A stretch of 64,000 nt of DNA. Origin: Ancylobacter vacuolatus (lineage in GTDB: Bacteria; Pseudomonadota; Alphaproteobacteria; Rhizobiales; Xanthobacteraceae). The position numbers and the translations under genes are program-made. The DNA lies in contig NZ_JAUSUH010000011.1 in assembly GCF_030813595.1 (NCBI RefSeq), forward strand, positions 158,449-222,448, read 5' to 3'. Positions 1-8,937 of this stretch are shown here, piece after piece (the stretch's first letter is position 1; each line of letters starts with the position of its first letter). The notes beneath the pieces were generated by a model. That model did no database searches. It was not told where the DNA came from and saw only the letters and a program-made list of their open reading frames with translations.

Positions 1-641
1 GCGAGCTGCTTGGCGGTCTCACGAAGGGAGCGATAGGTCCGCCCGGACAGCAGCCGCGCCAGATAGGCCGACATGGCCCCCACCGGCGGGGCGATCGACA
101 TGTCGTTGTCGTTAAGGATGACGATGAGGCGCGAATCCATCGCCCCGGCATTGTTCATCGCCTCATAGGCCATGCCGGCAGACATGGCGCCGTCGCCGAT
201 CACGCACACCACGTTGCGCTGGCCGCCGGCGAGGTCGCGCGCCACCGCCATGCCGAGCCCGGCCGAGATCGAGGTCGAGGAATGGCCGGCGCCGAAGGGA
301 TCATATTCGCTCTCGGCCCGGTTGGTGAAGCCGGAAAGCCCGCCGCCCTGGCGCAGCGTTCGCATGCGCTCGCGCCGCCCGGTGAGGATCTTGTGCGGGT
401 AGCATTGGTGGCCGACGTCCCAGATCAGCCGGTCATTGGGCGTGTCGAACACATGATGCAGCGCCACCGTCAGCTCAACAACGCCGAGCCCGGCGCCGAG
501 ATGGCCGCCGGTAACGGAAACTGCGTCGATCATCTCCTCGCGCAATTCCGCCGCGATCTGCGGCAACTGCTCCTCCGGCAAGCGGCGCAGATCGGCCGGC
601 TCGCGGATCGTGTCGAGTAGCGGCGTCGAGGGACGGGTCAA
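1..641 (-). CDS. dxs: 1-deoxy-D-xylulose-5-phosphate synthase, N-terminal part (runs off window)
   Basis: Catalyses the first, thiamine-diphosphate-dependent step of the MEP isoprenoid pathway (pyruvate plus glyceraldehyde-3-phosphate to DXP) in the cytosol. Only about 213 codons are present; the 3' part lies beyond base 1. Readable hallmarks are the N-terminal PSTPLLDTI segment, the [20 protein letters not shown] helix, [18 protein letters not shown], and the [18 protein letters not shown] thiamine-diphosphate/Mg-binding loop. No ATG precedes the conserved N-terminus. I chose a TTG at 641 because a GGAG sits about 6 bases upstream; an in-frame GTG at 659 is the alternative and has no clear ribosome site. 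In relatives dxs usually follows the deacetylase-like gene and xseB; here four accessory genes lie between. Confidence 0.93.
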   Translation of the reverse strand, partial: MTRPSTPLLDTIREPADLRRLPEEQLPQIAAELREEMIDAVSVTGGHLGAGLGVVELTVALHHVFDTPNDRLIWDVGHQCYPHKILTGRRERMRTLRQGGGLSGFTNRAESEYDPFGAGHSSTSISAGLGMAVARDLAGGQRNVVCVIGDGAMSAGMAYEAMNNAGAMDSRLIVILNDNDMSIAPPVGAMSAYLARLLSGRTYRSLRETAKQL

Positions 642-862
642 GAACGGCTCCGAAAACACACTCGCCGACGGCGCGCACACAGGGGCACGCGCCGCCGGGC
701 GAAGTCCAACGGCATACACAAGGACGGCGGGGCGCGCAACGCACGCTCGCGCGACCCGGGCGCCACCTCTGGCGGGGTGCCGCGCGCAACCGCATGTGGA
801 GACCGCACCCGCAGGCCGACGCGGCGTTGGCCTCGGGGCCCGGCTTCCTTTAAAAACGCGGC
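642..862. other. Divergent intergenic region dxs / alpha-beta hydrolase
   Basis: About 220 GC-rich bases between the dxs start and the divergent hydrolase gene. It must hold both promoters, but I see no convincing -35/-10 pair, operator or hairpin. Confidence 0.4.
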
Positions 863-2188
863 ATGGACACACGAGTCGCGACGTCGACGCACAGGGACGA
901 CAGACCGGGGGAAGCCGCCGGCGCGGGTGCGGCCATCGTCGCCTCCCTCGTCGACAAGGCGGGCGCTGACACGCCGGCCAGGCAGGCATTCCGGCGACTG
1001 GTGCTGTTCTTCCCTGGCCATGACCCGACTGACATGGATTATCACCATGGCCGCTTCGCCAACCAGGCGGAGCGGTTCGGCAAGCTGTGGTCGGTGGAAG
1101 TCAGCGTGACGCCCCGGCTCGACGACGGCGCGCAGCCCTATGCCCGCTGGGAGGCCACTGCACGCGGCCCCAACTGGTCGACCCGCACCGAGTACCGCAT
1201 CCTGCGCTGGGAGGACATCATCGGCGCGCTGGACGCACGGCCCGACCCGGTGCGGCTGTGGCGCGGCTTTGGCGGGCTGTGGGACTTTCTGCGCGGCGGC
1301 GCGGCGCGGGGCTATTTCCGCGCCAGCCCGCGCTATGGCTTGTTCTTCTTCTTTCCCTATCTCATCTGCGCGCTATTTGTCGCCGGGGGATTTCTCGCCG
1401 GGGCGCTGGTGCTGTGGGGGTTGGGGTCGGTCCTCCCCGCCCCGTTCGCCTGGCTCGCGGCCCTCGCCACCGGCACTGCCATCTTCTTCGCCCTGTTCCA
1501 CCGGCCGGGACGCGACTGGCGCCTGCATCAGGCGCTCGACGACTGGGACCTGGCGCGCGACTATCTGCACGACAGCACGCCAACCCTCGACGCCCGGCTC
1601 GACCGCTTCGCCGAGGTACTGGTGGAGGCGGTCCGCGCCGGCGCGCATGACGAGATCATCCTCGTCGGGCATAGTCTAGGGGCGACGCTGATGCTCGGCG
1701 TGATTGACCGCGCGCTCGATCGCGATCCCGGCCTGGCGGATGGGCCGACACGGGTCAACCTGCTCACCTGCGGCGCGACCATCCCGAAGCTCGCCCTGCA
1801 CGCCAAGGGCGGCAAGGTGCGCCGGCAGGCTACCCGCATCGCGCAGACGCCCGGCCTCACCTGGGTCGAGTACCAGGCGCGGCACGACGCTATCAATTTC
1901 TACAAGTTTCACCCGGTGACGCTGCGCCGCGCCGGTTTCGAGCATGCCGAGCCCAGCCCGCCTTTGCTGCGCAACGCCAACATCAAGGAAATGCTCACCC
2001 ACGCCAAGCTGAAGCGGCTGCGTTGGCACGCCATGCGGCTGCACTACCAGTTCCTGCTGGCGAATGAGCAGAAGGCGCCCTACGACTATTTCATGTTCGC
2101 CCTCGGCCCGCTGTCCTTCCCCGACCTGTCCGCGCGCGCGGAGGGGCCGGTCGGTCGCTTCGCGGCGGATGGCTCCCTGATCGCCTGA
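863..2188 (+). CDS. Membrane-anchored alpha/beta hydrolase-like protein, unknown substrate
   Basis: 441 residues. A soluble N-terminal part (about 1-150) is followed by two hydrophobic segments near residues 160-220 ([16 protein letters not shown] and a second run ending FALFHRPGR), then a C-terminal domain carrying [10 protein letters not shown]. The serine near residue 271 lies in a lipase-type GxSxG nucleophile elbow. A histidine late in the chain could complete a triad, but I cannot place the acid. The substrate is not predictable; the membrane hairpin suggests action at the inner membrane, perhaps on lipids. The ICMT-like gene starts 15 bases downstream on the same strand, so the two are probably co-transcribed. 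The ATG at 863 is the first good start; the next in-frame one would cut the N-terminal domain. Confidence 0.75.
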   Translation: MDTRVATSTHRDDRPGEAAGAGAAIVASLVDKAGADTPARQAFRRLVLFFPGHDPTDMDYHHGRFANQAERFGKLWSVEVSVTPRLDDGAQPYARWEATARGPNWSTRTEYRILRWEDIIGALDARPDPVRLWRGFGGLWDFLRGGAARGYFRASPRYGLFFFFPYLICALFVAGGFLAGALVLWGLGSVLPAPFAWLAALATGTAIFFALFHRPGRDWRLHQALDDWDLARDYLHDSTPTLDARLDRFAEVLVEAVRAGAHDEIILVGHSLGATLMLGVIDRALDRDPGLADGPTRVNLLTCGATIPKLALHAKGGKVRRQATRIAQTPGLTWVEYQARHDAINFYKFHPVTLRRAGFEHAEPSPPLLRNANIKEMLTHAKLKRLRWHAMRLHYQFLLANEQKAPYDYFMFALGPLSFPDLSARAEGPVGRFAADGSLIA

Positions 2189-2203
2189 ACCAACGGACGC
2201 TTC

Positions 2204-2791
2204 ATGACCCTTATCGTCGCCGCAAAGATCGTGTGGGCCGCCGGCTGCATCGGCTGGTATGTCATCCGCCTGCCCTTCGAGCGCAAGGTGAAGCGCGAGC
2301 GCGTAATCGACGCCCGCGACCGGCTGCGCGAGCTGGTGCTGCTCTCCTGCTCGACAATGGGCCTCGGTATCGTCCCGCTGCTGTGGGCGACCTCCCCCAT
2401 CTTCAACGGCGCCGACTACCCCTATTCCGGAGTGCAGTTCGCGCTTGGCACCCTCACCTTCGTGTTCTCGCTCTGGCTGTTCCGCCGCACCCACCGCGAC
2501 CTCGGCAAGAACTGGTCGGTAACACTGGAGATCAAGGACACGCACAAGCTCATCACCGGTGGCGTGTACCGGCATGTGCGCCACCCGATGTATTCAGCCT
2601 TCTTCCTGTGGGCGCTGGCGCAGCTCATCCTGATCCCGAACTGGATCGCCGGCCCGGCCGGCCTCATCGGCTTCGGAATCCTCTATGCCTTCCGCATCGG
2701 CCGCGAGGAGAAGATGATGCTCGACACCTTCGGCGACGAGTACCGCGCCTACAGCGCCCGCACGGCGCGGCTGATCCCCGGCGTGTACTGA
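2204..2791 (+). CDS. Isoprenylcysteine carboxyl methyltransferase (ICMT/PEMT) family membrane protein
   Basis: 195 residues with four to five hydrophobic helices. The C-terminal half shows the family signature: GVYRHVRHPMYSAFF followed by FGDEYRAYSARTARLIPGVY, the cytosolic SAM-binding end of ICMT/phospholipid methyltransferase-like proteins. Bacterial members are integral inner-membrane methyltransferases with varied, mostly untested substrates (phospholipids, isoprenoids, small hydrophobic acceptors), so the substrate is left open. It follows the membrane hydrolase gene by 15 bases and is followed by a DUF1272 gene after 11 bases, which looks like a three-gene operon. Confidence 0.85.
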   Translation: MTLIVAAKIVWAAGCIGWYVIRLPFERKVKRERVIDARDRLRELVLLSCSTMGLGIVPLLWATSPIFNGADYPYSGVQFALGTLTFVFSLWLFRRTHRDLGKNWSVTLEIKDTHKLITGGVYRHVRHPMYSAFFLWALAQLILIPNWIAGPAGLIGFGILYAFRIGREEKMMLDTFGDEYRAYSARTARLIPGVY

Positions 2792-2802
2792 GCGGGGTCC
2801 AG

Positions 2803-3054
2803 ATGCTCGAGCTTCGGCCGAATTGCGAATGCTGCAACCGCGACCTGCCGCCGGCCTCGCGCGAGGCGCTGATCTGCACGTTTGAGTGCACCTTCTGCGC
2901 CGATTGCGCCGCGCAGGTGCTGGGCGGCAGCTGCCCCAATTGCGCGGGCGAGTTGGTGCGCCGCCCGGTGCGGCCCGAGGCGGCGCTGGCCCGCCACCCC
3001 GCCTCGACGGTGCGGGTGTTCAATCCGGCGTGCCATAGCCACCGGACGGGCTGA
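2803..3054 (+). CDS. DUF1272 zinc-ribbon-like small protein
   Basis: 83 residues starting MLELRPNCECCNRDLPP. It has at least eight cysteines in pairs (CECC, CTFEC, CADC, CPNC), the pattern of the DUF1272 family, small cytosolic proteins that probably bind zinc. Function is unknown. The ATG at 2803 lies 11 bases after the ICMT-like stop, and the MLELRP start is typical of the family. Codons upstream in this frame run through the neighbouring gene and are not part of the protein. It ends 35 positions inside the region covered by the opposing DUF1284 gene (stop at 3020), so the two 3' ends overlap. Confidence 0.85.
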   Translation: MLELRPNCECCNRDLPPASREALICTFECTFCADCAAQVLGGSCPNCAGELVRRPVRPEAALARHPASTVRVFNPACHSHRTG

Positions 3055-3481
3055 AGCCTGCGCCTGCGAGCCGCGTTCCCGCAAAACCCTGACCGGCGAT
3101 CTGGGTACAGAAATCCGACCATTGGCACCCCGCGCAGGCGGCGCGGATGCCGCCTTCCGCAAAGGCCCGGCGCATCCGCCCGACCCGCGCCTCCGTGAGG
3201 GCGATTGCCCTGCCAGGCTCGAGCGGGTGGCCGAGAAGTCCAGCAAGGACCGCGCGGGCCTGCGTGTCGCGCAGGGCCACGCTGGCATTGCGGCAATGGT
3301 GGTCGGACTCGCCCAGCATCGGCGCGCAGATATCGTCTGGCCCTTCCACCAGTTCCACCGCCTCGCCTTCATTCAACCGGGCGACAATCCGCCGATACTG
3401 CGCGGTGAAGGCGGGTGTGTAGCCCTTCCCGACAAAGGTCAGTAGGCAGAGCAGGTGGTGGGGGCGCAGCCGCACGGTCAT
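3020..3481 (-). CDS. DUF1284 domain-containing protein
   Basis: 153 residues beginning MTVRLRPHHLLCLLTFVGKGYTP, the characteristic start of DUF1284, which has conserved RPHH and FxGxGY motifs and several cysteines (ICAP, HCRN, CAGCQW, FCTQ). Such cysteine-rich proteins may bind metal or an iron-sulfur cluster, but no function is established. The start at 3481 is set by this conserved N-terminus. The gene begins 16 bases after the xseB stop, so it is likely read from the xseB transcript. Its 3' end overlaps the convergent DUF1272 gene by about 35 bases. Confidence 0.85.
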   Translation of the reverse strand: MTVRLRPHHLLCLLTFVGKGYTPAFTAQYRRIVARLNEGEAVELVEGPDDICAPMLGESDHHCRNASVALRDTQARAVLAGLLGHPLEPGRAIALTEARVGRMRRAFAEGGIRAACAGCQWSDFCTQIAGQGFAGTRLAGAGFSPSGGYGTPD

Positions 3482-3497
3482 GGGGCGCGGCCCGCGC

Positions 3498-3743
3498 CTA
3501 TTCCCCATCCAGCGGCTGGGTGCCGGCCGGGCGGCCATCGGCGCTGAGCGTGATTTTCTCGACCCGCGCCTCGGCATCCTTCAGCAGCGTGTCGCAGCGG
3601 GCCTTCAGCGCCTCGCCTCGGGCATAGAGCGCGATGGATTCCTCCAGCGGGACATTGCCACCCTCGAGCTTGGCGACGATGGTCTCCAGCTCGGCGAGCG
3701 CCTTCTCGAAGCTCAGCGCGTTCACATCCGCCGCATCGACCAT
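3498..3743 (-). CDS. xseB: Exodeoxyribonuclease VII small subunit
   Basis: 81 residues: [39 protein letters not shown] is the two-helix XseB signature. XseB wraps the XseA large subunit and is needed for its single-strand-specific exonuclease activity. The start at 3743 ([16 protein letters not shown]) matches family length. It lies 67 bases after the deacetylase-like gene on the same strand, the usual alphaproteobacterial arrangement, in which dxs normally comes next. xseA is not in this window. Confidence 0.95.
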   Translation of the reverse strand: MVDAADVNALSFEKALAELETIVAKLEGGNVPLEESIALYARGEALKARCDTLLKDAEARVEKITLSADGRPAGTQPLDGE

Positions 3744-3810
3744 TGCGTCATCCCTCCATGAGTCGGGGCCCCTTATACAGGCAGGAACCGCCGTTCTCAC
3801 CCCCTCGCGG

Positions 3811-4740
3811 TCAGCCGCGCATCAGCGCCATGACATGGGCGGAGGCGGATCGGGCCAGCCCCTCGAGATCGTAGCCGCCTTCCAGTACCGAGACGATCCT
3901 GCCGCCGCAATGCGTGTCGGCGATGTCCATCAGCTTCTTCGTCACCCAGGTATAGTCGTCTTCCAGCAGGTTGATATTGCCGAGCGGGTCGCGCGTATGA
4001 GCGTCGAAACCGGCGGAAATGATCAGGAGCTCCGGCCCGAAAGCCTGCAGGCGCGGCAAAATGCGGCTCTCGAACGCCTGGCGGAAATGCTCGCCATCGT
4101 CACCCGAGCGCAGCGGCGCATTGACGATGTTATCGGTGGTGCCGCGCTCGCCCACCGCGCCGGTGCCGGGAAAAAGCGGCATCTGGTGGGTGGAGGCATA
4201 CATCACGCTCGGGTCCGAAAAGAAGATCTCCTGCGTACCATTGCCGTGATGCACGTCGAAATCGACGATGGCGACGCGGCCGATGCCATGCACCTTCTGG
4301 GCGTGGCGCGCGGCGATGGCGACATTGTTAAATAGGCAGAAGCCCATGGGGGTGCGGGTTTCAGCGTGGTGACCGGGCGGGCGCATCGAGACAAAGGCGT
4401 TGTCCACCTTGCCCGACAGCACCTCGTCGACCCCGAGTACCGCGCCGCCGACCCCGCGCCAGATCGCCTCGCCGGTGCCAGGCGACATCACCGTGTCGCC
4501 GTCGATCCGCACCATCCCCTCATCCGGCATCGCTTCTTCAAGCGCTGCCACGTAATCCTCGGGATGGACACGCACGATATCCTCGCGCGCCGCTACCGGG
4601 GCCTGTTCGCGCGCCAGTGTGGCGAACTGCTCGCCCTCGAACACCCGGTTCAGCACCCGCACCCGGTCGGGACGCTCGGGGTGGCCGGAGGGCGTGAGGT
4701 GTTCGAGGCAGGCGTCGTGCGCGATCAGCAATGTGGTCAT
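3811..4740 (-). CDS. Histone deacetylase family zinc amidohydrolase
   Basis: 309 residues, a complete class II HDAC-like amidohydrolase. Landmarks: RPPGHHAE (catalytic His pair 124-125), [18 protein letters not shown] (zinc ligands Asp162 and His164), ISAGFDAH (Asp246) and LEGGYD (catalytic Tyr near 290). Bacterial members remove acetyl or other acyl groups from polyamines or small amides, or resemble acetoin-utilisation AcuC; the true substrate is unknown. The ATG at 4740 gives the canonical MTTLLIAHD start. It is first in a run with xseB, and in relatives dxs, in a conserved arrangement of unexplained function. Confidence 0.93.
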   Translation of the reverse strand: MTTLLIAHDACLEHLTPSGHPERPDRVRVLNRVFEGEQFATLAREQAPVAAREDIVRVHPEDYVAALEEAMPDEGMVRIDGDTVMSPGTGEAIWRGVGGAVLGVDEVLSGKVDNAFVSMRPPGHHAETRTPMGFCLFNNVAIAARHAQKVHGIGRVAIVDFDVHHGNGTQEIFFSDPSVMYASTHQMPLFPGTGAVGERGTTDNIVNAPLRSGDDGEHFRQAFESRILPRLQAFGPELLIISAGFDAHTRDPLGNINLLEDDYTWVTKKLMDIADTHCGGRIVSVLEGGYDLEGLARSASAHVMALMRG

Positions 4741-4942
4741 GGCGTTCCTTTGGCAGATCCTTGGTCGTGCTGGTCATTGGCTCTCAGGGCCTGGCAAGCG
4801 GTGGACGATAGGCCACGCCGCCGGAGGGGGCCAGCCATGCGCGGGGCGTTTTTTCCGCCTCCTGCCCCCGCCAGCTCCGGCACGCCGTTGACCCGCCAGG
4901 CCGGAGCGCCTATCCGAGCGCGCCTGAGCGGGAGATGCAAGC

Positions 4943-5983
4943 GTGGCGACAAGCACGAGCGGGCGGCCGGCGTCGATGACGCCCACGCCCCGGCGGACGA
5001 CCCGGGTGCTGCCGTCGGACGCCGCCGGCATCGCTGAAGCCGTACGCCTGCTGCGAGCCGGGGGGCTGGTGGCGCTGCCGACGGAGACCGTCTACGGCCT
5101 CGGCTGCGACGCGACCGATCCTCTTGCCGTTGCCAGCCTCTACGCCGCCAAGGGCCGGCCGAGCTTCAATCCGCTCATCGCCCATGTACCAGACCTTGCG
5201 GCGGCGCAGCGTGTCGGCATCCTCACCCCGGCCGCCGAGAGGCTCGCGGCCCGCTTCTGGCCGGGCCCCCTGACATTGGTGGTGCCGGCTCTTGAGGGTG
5301 CCACCTGCGAGCTTGCCCGCGCTGGCCTCGCCAGCGTCGCCATCCGCGTGCCCGCCCATCCGGCGGCGCAATCGGTGCTGGCGGCTGCCGCGCGGCCCAT
5401 CGCGGCCCCGAGCGCCAATCGCTCCGGCCACGTCTCACCCACAACGGCCGCCCATGTCCTCGCCGATCTCAACGGGCGTATCGACCTGATCCTTGATGCA
5501 GGCCCCTGCGCGGTCGGGGTGGAGTCGACCATTCTGGACTGCACCGGCGACACGCCTGTCCTGCTGCGCCCAGGCGGGCTGGCACGGGAGGCGATCGAGG
5601 CGGTGCTCGGCTTGTCCCTGTCAGCCGCCCCGCTTGCCCCGGAGACATATGATCCGGAGACCGCGCCGCTCGCCCCCGGAATGCTCGCCTCGCATTATGC
5701 CCCCTCGGTTCCCGTACGTCTCGACGTCACCGAGGTTCGGCACGGCGAGGCGCTGCTGAGCTTCGCCGGCGCCCGCCCGCCAGGCAGCGAGAGGGCTGCG
5801 CTGCTGCGCGACCTAAGCCCCGCTGGTGATCTGGTCGAGGCGGCTTCCCGCCTGTTCGCTCTGCTGCGGGAGCTGGATGCGGCCGGGGCCGAAGGCATCG
5901 CCGTGGTGCCGCTGCCGCGCCACAATCTCGGCGAGGCGATCGCCGACCGCCTGCGCCGGGCCGCCGCACCCCGCCCCGACTGA
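4943..5983 (+). CDS. L-threonylcarbamoyladenylate synthase, Sua5 type
   Basis: 346 residues. The N-terminal YrdC domain (about 20-220) carries LPTETVYGLGCDA, KGRPSFNPLI, RFWPGPLTLV, SANRSGHVSPTTA and VGVESTI; a C-terminal Sua5 domain follows the linker APLAPGMLASHYAP. The enzyme makes threonylcarbamoyl-AMP from threonine, bicarbonate and ATP for the t6A37 modification of ANN-decoding tRNAs. The extra domain makes it Sua5-type rather than short TsaC. The GTG at 4943 has GGGAG about 8 bases upstream; an ATG at 4976 in the same frame is the alternative and would also leave the domain intact. Confidence 0.95.
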   Translation: MATSTSGRPASMTPTPRRTTRVLPSDAAGIAEAVRLLRAGGLVALPTETVYGLGCDATDPLAVASLYAAKGRPSFNPLIAHVPDLAAAQRVGILTPAAERLAARFWPGPLTLVVPALEGATCELARAGLASVAIRVPAHPAAQSVLAAAARPIAAPSANRSGHVSPTTAAHVLADLNGRIDLILDAGPCAVGVESTILDCTGDTPVLLRPGGLAREAIEAVLGLSLSAAPLAPETYDPETAPLAPGMLASHYAPSVPVRLDVTEVRHGEALLSFAGARPPGSERAALLRDLSPAGDLVEAASRLFALLRELDAAGAEGIAVVPLPRHNLGEAIADRLRRAAAPRPD

Positions 5984-6016
5984 ACGACGGAGAAGCGCCA
6001 TCCACCTGCCGCTGCG

Positions 6017-6043
6017 GCATTAACGCTCGGGCAAGGTTAATGC
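6017..6043. promoter_or_regulatory. Perfect 8-bp inverted repeat upstream of the SleB-like gene
   Basis: GCATTAAC at 6017-6024 is matched by GTTAATGC at 6036-6043 across an 11-base spacer. It lies between the sua5 stop and the hydrolase start, with no U-tract, so an operator is more likely than a terminator. The TTAAC half-sites resemble CtrA half-sites, but the spacing is not the TTAA-N7-TTAA consensus. Confidence 0.4.
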
Positions 6044-6118
6044 GCGACAACTACAGGGCCAGATGCGCTCGCCCTTGCCTGTGGCGAAGCGGGCACGCGT
6101 GGCGGGTTCAGTTGCGTG

Positions 6119-7441
6119 ATGATACGTGGGCGTCGGGTGAACATGCGAAATTCCACGCGCGTTCGGAATATGGGCAGGACCGGCGCCGCTGCGCTCGCGC
6201 TCTTTTTCGTCTGCTCCTCGACCATCGGCCTGCAGGACGTGCGGAGCCGGCTGGCCGGCCAGCCCGGCGTCGCCGAACGCGCCCGCATCTCCATCCTCGG
6301 CGGGCCGGTGCATCTGCTGAAGGCCTCCACATTCGCCTGGCCCTCCCGTTCCGCCCTGCTGGCCCCTTCCGAAATCACCGTCCCGCCGCTGGCCGCCCTG
6401 GCTGTCGACATCAACCGCGCCAGCAAGGCGGACCGGCTGGCGCTCACCCCGGTAGCGCCGCTCGATGCGGATCCGCTCGCCGTCTCCGGCGTGGCCACGC
6501 CCGCCAGCCTAGCCGGTGCTGGCACCGGGACGATCGCCAGTGCCACCCCCCTTCTCACCACGGACGCCGGCATCGGCACACAGGCAGCCGGCTTCTTCGG
6601 CACCGGGACCGATCCGCTGGAAGAAGAAGACGACGCCGAACTTGCCGCCGCGCAAACGGACGGCCTTTACGCCATAGCGGCCGGCGACCCGACCGGCGAT
6701 CCCGCCCAGTTGGAGCCGGAGGGCGCGAGCCTCGATGGCGACGACACCGAGATCCGCGTACCCGGCAATGGCGCGCTGGCCGCGGCATTGGATGGCACCC
6801 AGGCCGGGCCCGCCCCGACATTCGACTCCGACCCCTCCCTACCGCTCTATCGCCAGAGCGCCTTCATCTTCGGGCTGGACGAGACGGCCCTTCCGCCGCA
6901 GCCTTTCATGCACATGAGCGCCCTGCCGGGCGGCGACAGCGGCACCACGGAAGCGCAGAAGGCCGAGGCCGACTCCCGGCGCGTCACGGACGGTCCCTCG
7001 CCGGCCGAGCGTCTGGGCCTCGCCGGCAAGCGGCGCGAGCGGGCGGAAAAATGCCTCGCCGAAGCGGTCTATTTCGAGAGCCGGGGCGAGCCCCGGCGCG
7101 GACAGGTGGCCGTGGCGCAGGTGGTGATGAACCGCGTCTTCTCCGGCTATTACCCCGCCGACATCTGCCGCGCCGTTTACCAGAACGCACACCGCCGGCT
7201 TGCCTGCCAGTTCACCTTCGCCTGCGACAATGTCCGCGACGTGGTCACCGAGCCGGAACTGTGGAATCAGGCGAAGGAGATTGCCGCTGACATGCTGGAG
7301 GGGCATGTCTGGGACGAAAAGGTCGGTCGGGCGACGCATTACCACGCGCGTTCGGTACGCCCGAACTGGATCCGCGAGATGCGCAAGCTCGACCGCATCG
7401 GCGAGCACACCTTCTACCGTCCTCGCCGCTGGACCAGTTGA
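6119..7441 (+). CDS. SleB-family cell wall hydrolase
   Basis: About 440 residues. After a short basic start there is one hydrophobic segment (AAALALFFVCSSTIGL), an uncleaved anchor or signal. A long low-complexity acidic and alanine-rich linker (about 60-310) follows. The C-terminal 120 residues form the Hydrolase_2/SleB domain: CLAEAVYFESRGEPRRGQ, VAQVVMNRVFSGYYPADICR, CQFTF and ATHYHARSVRPNW. The glutamate in YFESRGE is the family's presumed catalytic acid. SleB-like enzymes are lytic transglycosylases on peptidoglycan. Possible starts are GTG 6116, ATG 6119 and ATG 6143; the choice is uncertain and does not affect the domain. The gene stands alone, downstream of an inverted repeat. Confidence 0.88.
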   Translation: MIRGRRVNMRNSTRVRNMGRTGAAALALFFVCSSTIGLQDVRSRLAGQPGVAERARISILGGPVHLLKASTFAWPSRSALLAPSEITVPPLAALAVDINRASKADRLALTPVAPLDADPLAVSGVATPASLAGAGTGTIASATPLLTTDAGIGTQAAGFFGTGTDPLEEEDDAELAAAQTDGLYAIAAGDPTGDPAQLEPEGASLDGDDTEIRVPGNGALAAALDGTQAGPAPTFDSDPSLPLYRQSAFIFGLDETALPPQPFMHMSALPGGDSGTTEAQKAEADSRRVTDGPSPAERLGLAGKRRERAEKCLAEAVYFESRGEPRRGQVAVAQVVMNRVFSGYYPADICRAVYQNAHRRLACQFTFACDNVRDVVTEPELWNQAKEIAADMLEGHVWDEKVGRATHYHARSVRPNWIREMRKLDRIGEHTFYRPRRWTS

Positions 7442-7608
7442 GGCGGTGGGTCGGCACGCGACGTCAGCCTGAGGGCAGCTTCCCCCGGCAACATTGCCGC
7501 TTCGGCGGTGCGGCCCGATGGGACCGGATTGGCACCGCCGTCCGTAAAACCCGTCAGTCGTGCCTGTCCCCGGCCGGGGACGCGCCGTTGCCAAGGACCG
7601 TCTCCCTC

Positions 7609-8334
7609 ATGTGCCAAGATTGCATCACCCGTGTCGCATTGTCGCGCCGGTCGCTCCTGCGCGGCGCGACATCCGCCACCCTTTCCGCCGGCGCCCTGTT
7701 CTGGGCGGGCCGGGCGGCTGCCACAGCGAGCGCCGAGCCCGCGCCAACCCCCGATCATGTGATGAACGAACTGGTGGCTGGCAATACCCGCCACGTCCGT
7801 GGCGTGCAGACCTGCACCGACTTCCTCGCCAACAGGGCTGCCCTCGCCAAGGGCCAGCATCCGCTCGCGATCGTCCTTGCCTGCGCCGATTCGCGGGTGG
7901 CGCCGGAATATGTGTTCGATCAGGCACCCGGCCGACTGTTCACGGTTCGCGTTGCCGGTAATTTCGTCGACGTGGAAGGGCTGGCCAGCATGGAGTACGC
8001 GGTCGATCACCTCGGCGTCCCGGTGATCGTCGTGCTCGGCCATTCCAGCTGCGGCGCGCTCACGGCCGCCGTCGGGGTCGAGCAGAACCATACGGCGCTT
8101 CCTGGCCATCTGTCGGCGCTGACGGATCAGCTCAGCATCCCGGTCCGCGCCGCTCTCGCAGGCAACCCGGCCGATCCGGTCGCCGCAGCCATCCGGCAGA
8201 ACGTGGTCTACTCCATGGAGCGGCTTGCGAACGGGCCGTCAATCGTTGCAACGGCGGTCGCGGCCGGCAAGGTCAAGATCGTGGGGGGAATCTATGACCT
8301 CTCGACTGGCGGGGTGGCTCTGGTCAGCCGCTAA
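7609..8334 (+). CDS. Beta-class carbonic anhydrase with Tat-type signal peptide
   Basis: 241 residues. The N-terminus SRRSLLRGATSATLSAGALFWAGRAAA is a twin-arginine signal, so the enzyme should be exported folded to the periplasm. The mature part has the beta-carbonic anhydrase zinc set: Cys92 and Asp94 in CADSR, then His145 and Cys148 in GHSSCGA. It interconverts CO2 and bicarbonate. The start at 7609 (MCQDCITRVALSRRSLL) places the RR motif correctly; AAGGA lies about 10 bases upstream. Most bacterial beta enzymes are cytosolic, so an exported form suggests a role in CO2 or bicarbonate supply, or pH, at the envelope. Confidence 0.93.
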   Translation: MCQDCITRVALSRRSLLRGATSATLSAGALFWAGRAAATASAEPAPTPDHVMNELVAGNTRHVRGVQTCTDFLANRAALAKGQHPLAIVLACADSRVAPEYVFDQAPGRLFTVRVAGNFVDVEGLASMEYAVDHLGVPVIVVLGHSSCGALTAAVGVEQNHTALPGHLSALTDQLSIPVRAALAGNPADPVAAAIRQNVVYSMERLANGPSIVATAVAAGKVKIVGGIYDLSTGGVALVSR

Positions 8335-8373
8335 GAACGGGCCCCCCCGAGAACGCAGCGCGATACATATGAC

Positions 8374-8401
8374 AAAAGCCCGGTCTCTCGACCGGGCTTT
8401 T
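8374..8401. terminator. Bidirectional intrinsic terminator between carbonic anhydrase and atpF
   Basis: An 11-bp stem, AAAAGCCCGGT pairing with ACCGGGCTTTT around a 6-base loop, sits between the convergent genes. A-run and T-run flanks make it work on both strands. Confidence 0.9.
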
Positions 8402-8444
8402 CGTTTTCTCGAATCAACAGCAGTTGCCGCAGCGGGCAAGCGGC

Positions 8445-8927
8445 TTAGTTGAGCTTCGAAGTTACCTCGGCCACGGCCGCATCGAGCACCCGATCGGCGG
8501 CGCTGCCGACAAGCTGGGTGGTCAGAAGAAGCTCGGAAGCCTTCACCGCCGCGTCGGCGGCAGCGGCCTTCACTTCGGCGAGCGCCTGCGCCTCGGCCTG
8601 GGCGATCTTCTGCTCGGCCATCTTGGTGCGGCGGACGATGAGGTCCTCCAGCTTCTGCTTGGTTTCGGCGGCAAGACGCTCGGCCTCAGCCTTGGCGGTG
8701 GTGATGATCGCCTCGGCCTCTTCCTCGGCCTCCCGCTGGCGCCGCTTGTACTCGGCGACGAGCTTCTGCGCCTCTTCCTTCAGTCGGCGCGCCTCTTCCA
8801 ACTCGTGCCGGATGCGGTCGCCGCGCGCGTCGAGCTTGGACAGGATGCCCGAAAAGGCCCCTGCCCGGGCGAGCAGGAGGAAGAAGATCACGAAGGCGAC
8901 GGCGACCCAGAAAGTATCACTACCCAT
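8445..8927 (-). CDS. atpF: F0F1 ATP synthase subunit b
   Basis: 160 residues: one N-terminal membrane helix (FWVAVAFVIFFLLLARAG) and a long charged amphipathic coiled coil (LDARGDRIRHELEEARRLKEEAQ onward), the peripheral stalk of the synthase. It is the last gene of the Fo operon, 10 bases after the b' gene, and is followed by a strong terminator. Having both b and b' is usual for alphaproteobacteria and phototrophs and implies a heterodimeric stator. Confidence 0.95.
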   Translation of the reverse strand: MGSDTFWVAVAFVIFFLLLARAGAFSGILSKLDARGDRIRHELEEARRLKEEAQKLVAEYKRRQREAEEEAEAIITTAKAEAERLAAETKQKLEDLIVRRTKMAEQKIAQAEAQALAEVKAAAADAAVKASELLLTTQLVGSAADRVLDAAVAEVTSKLN

Positions 8928-8937
8928 GGTGCGCTCC

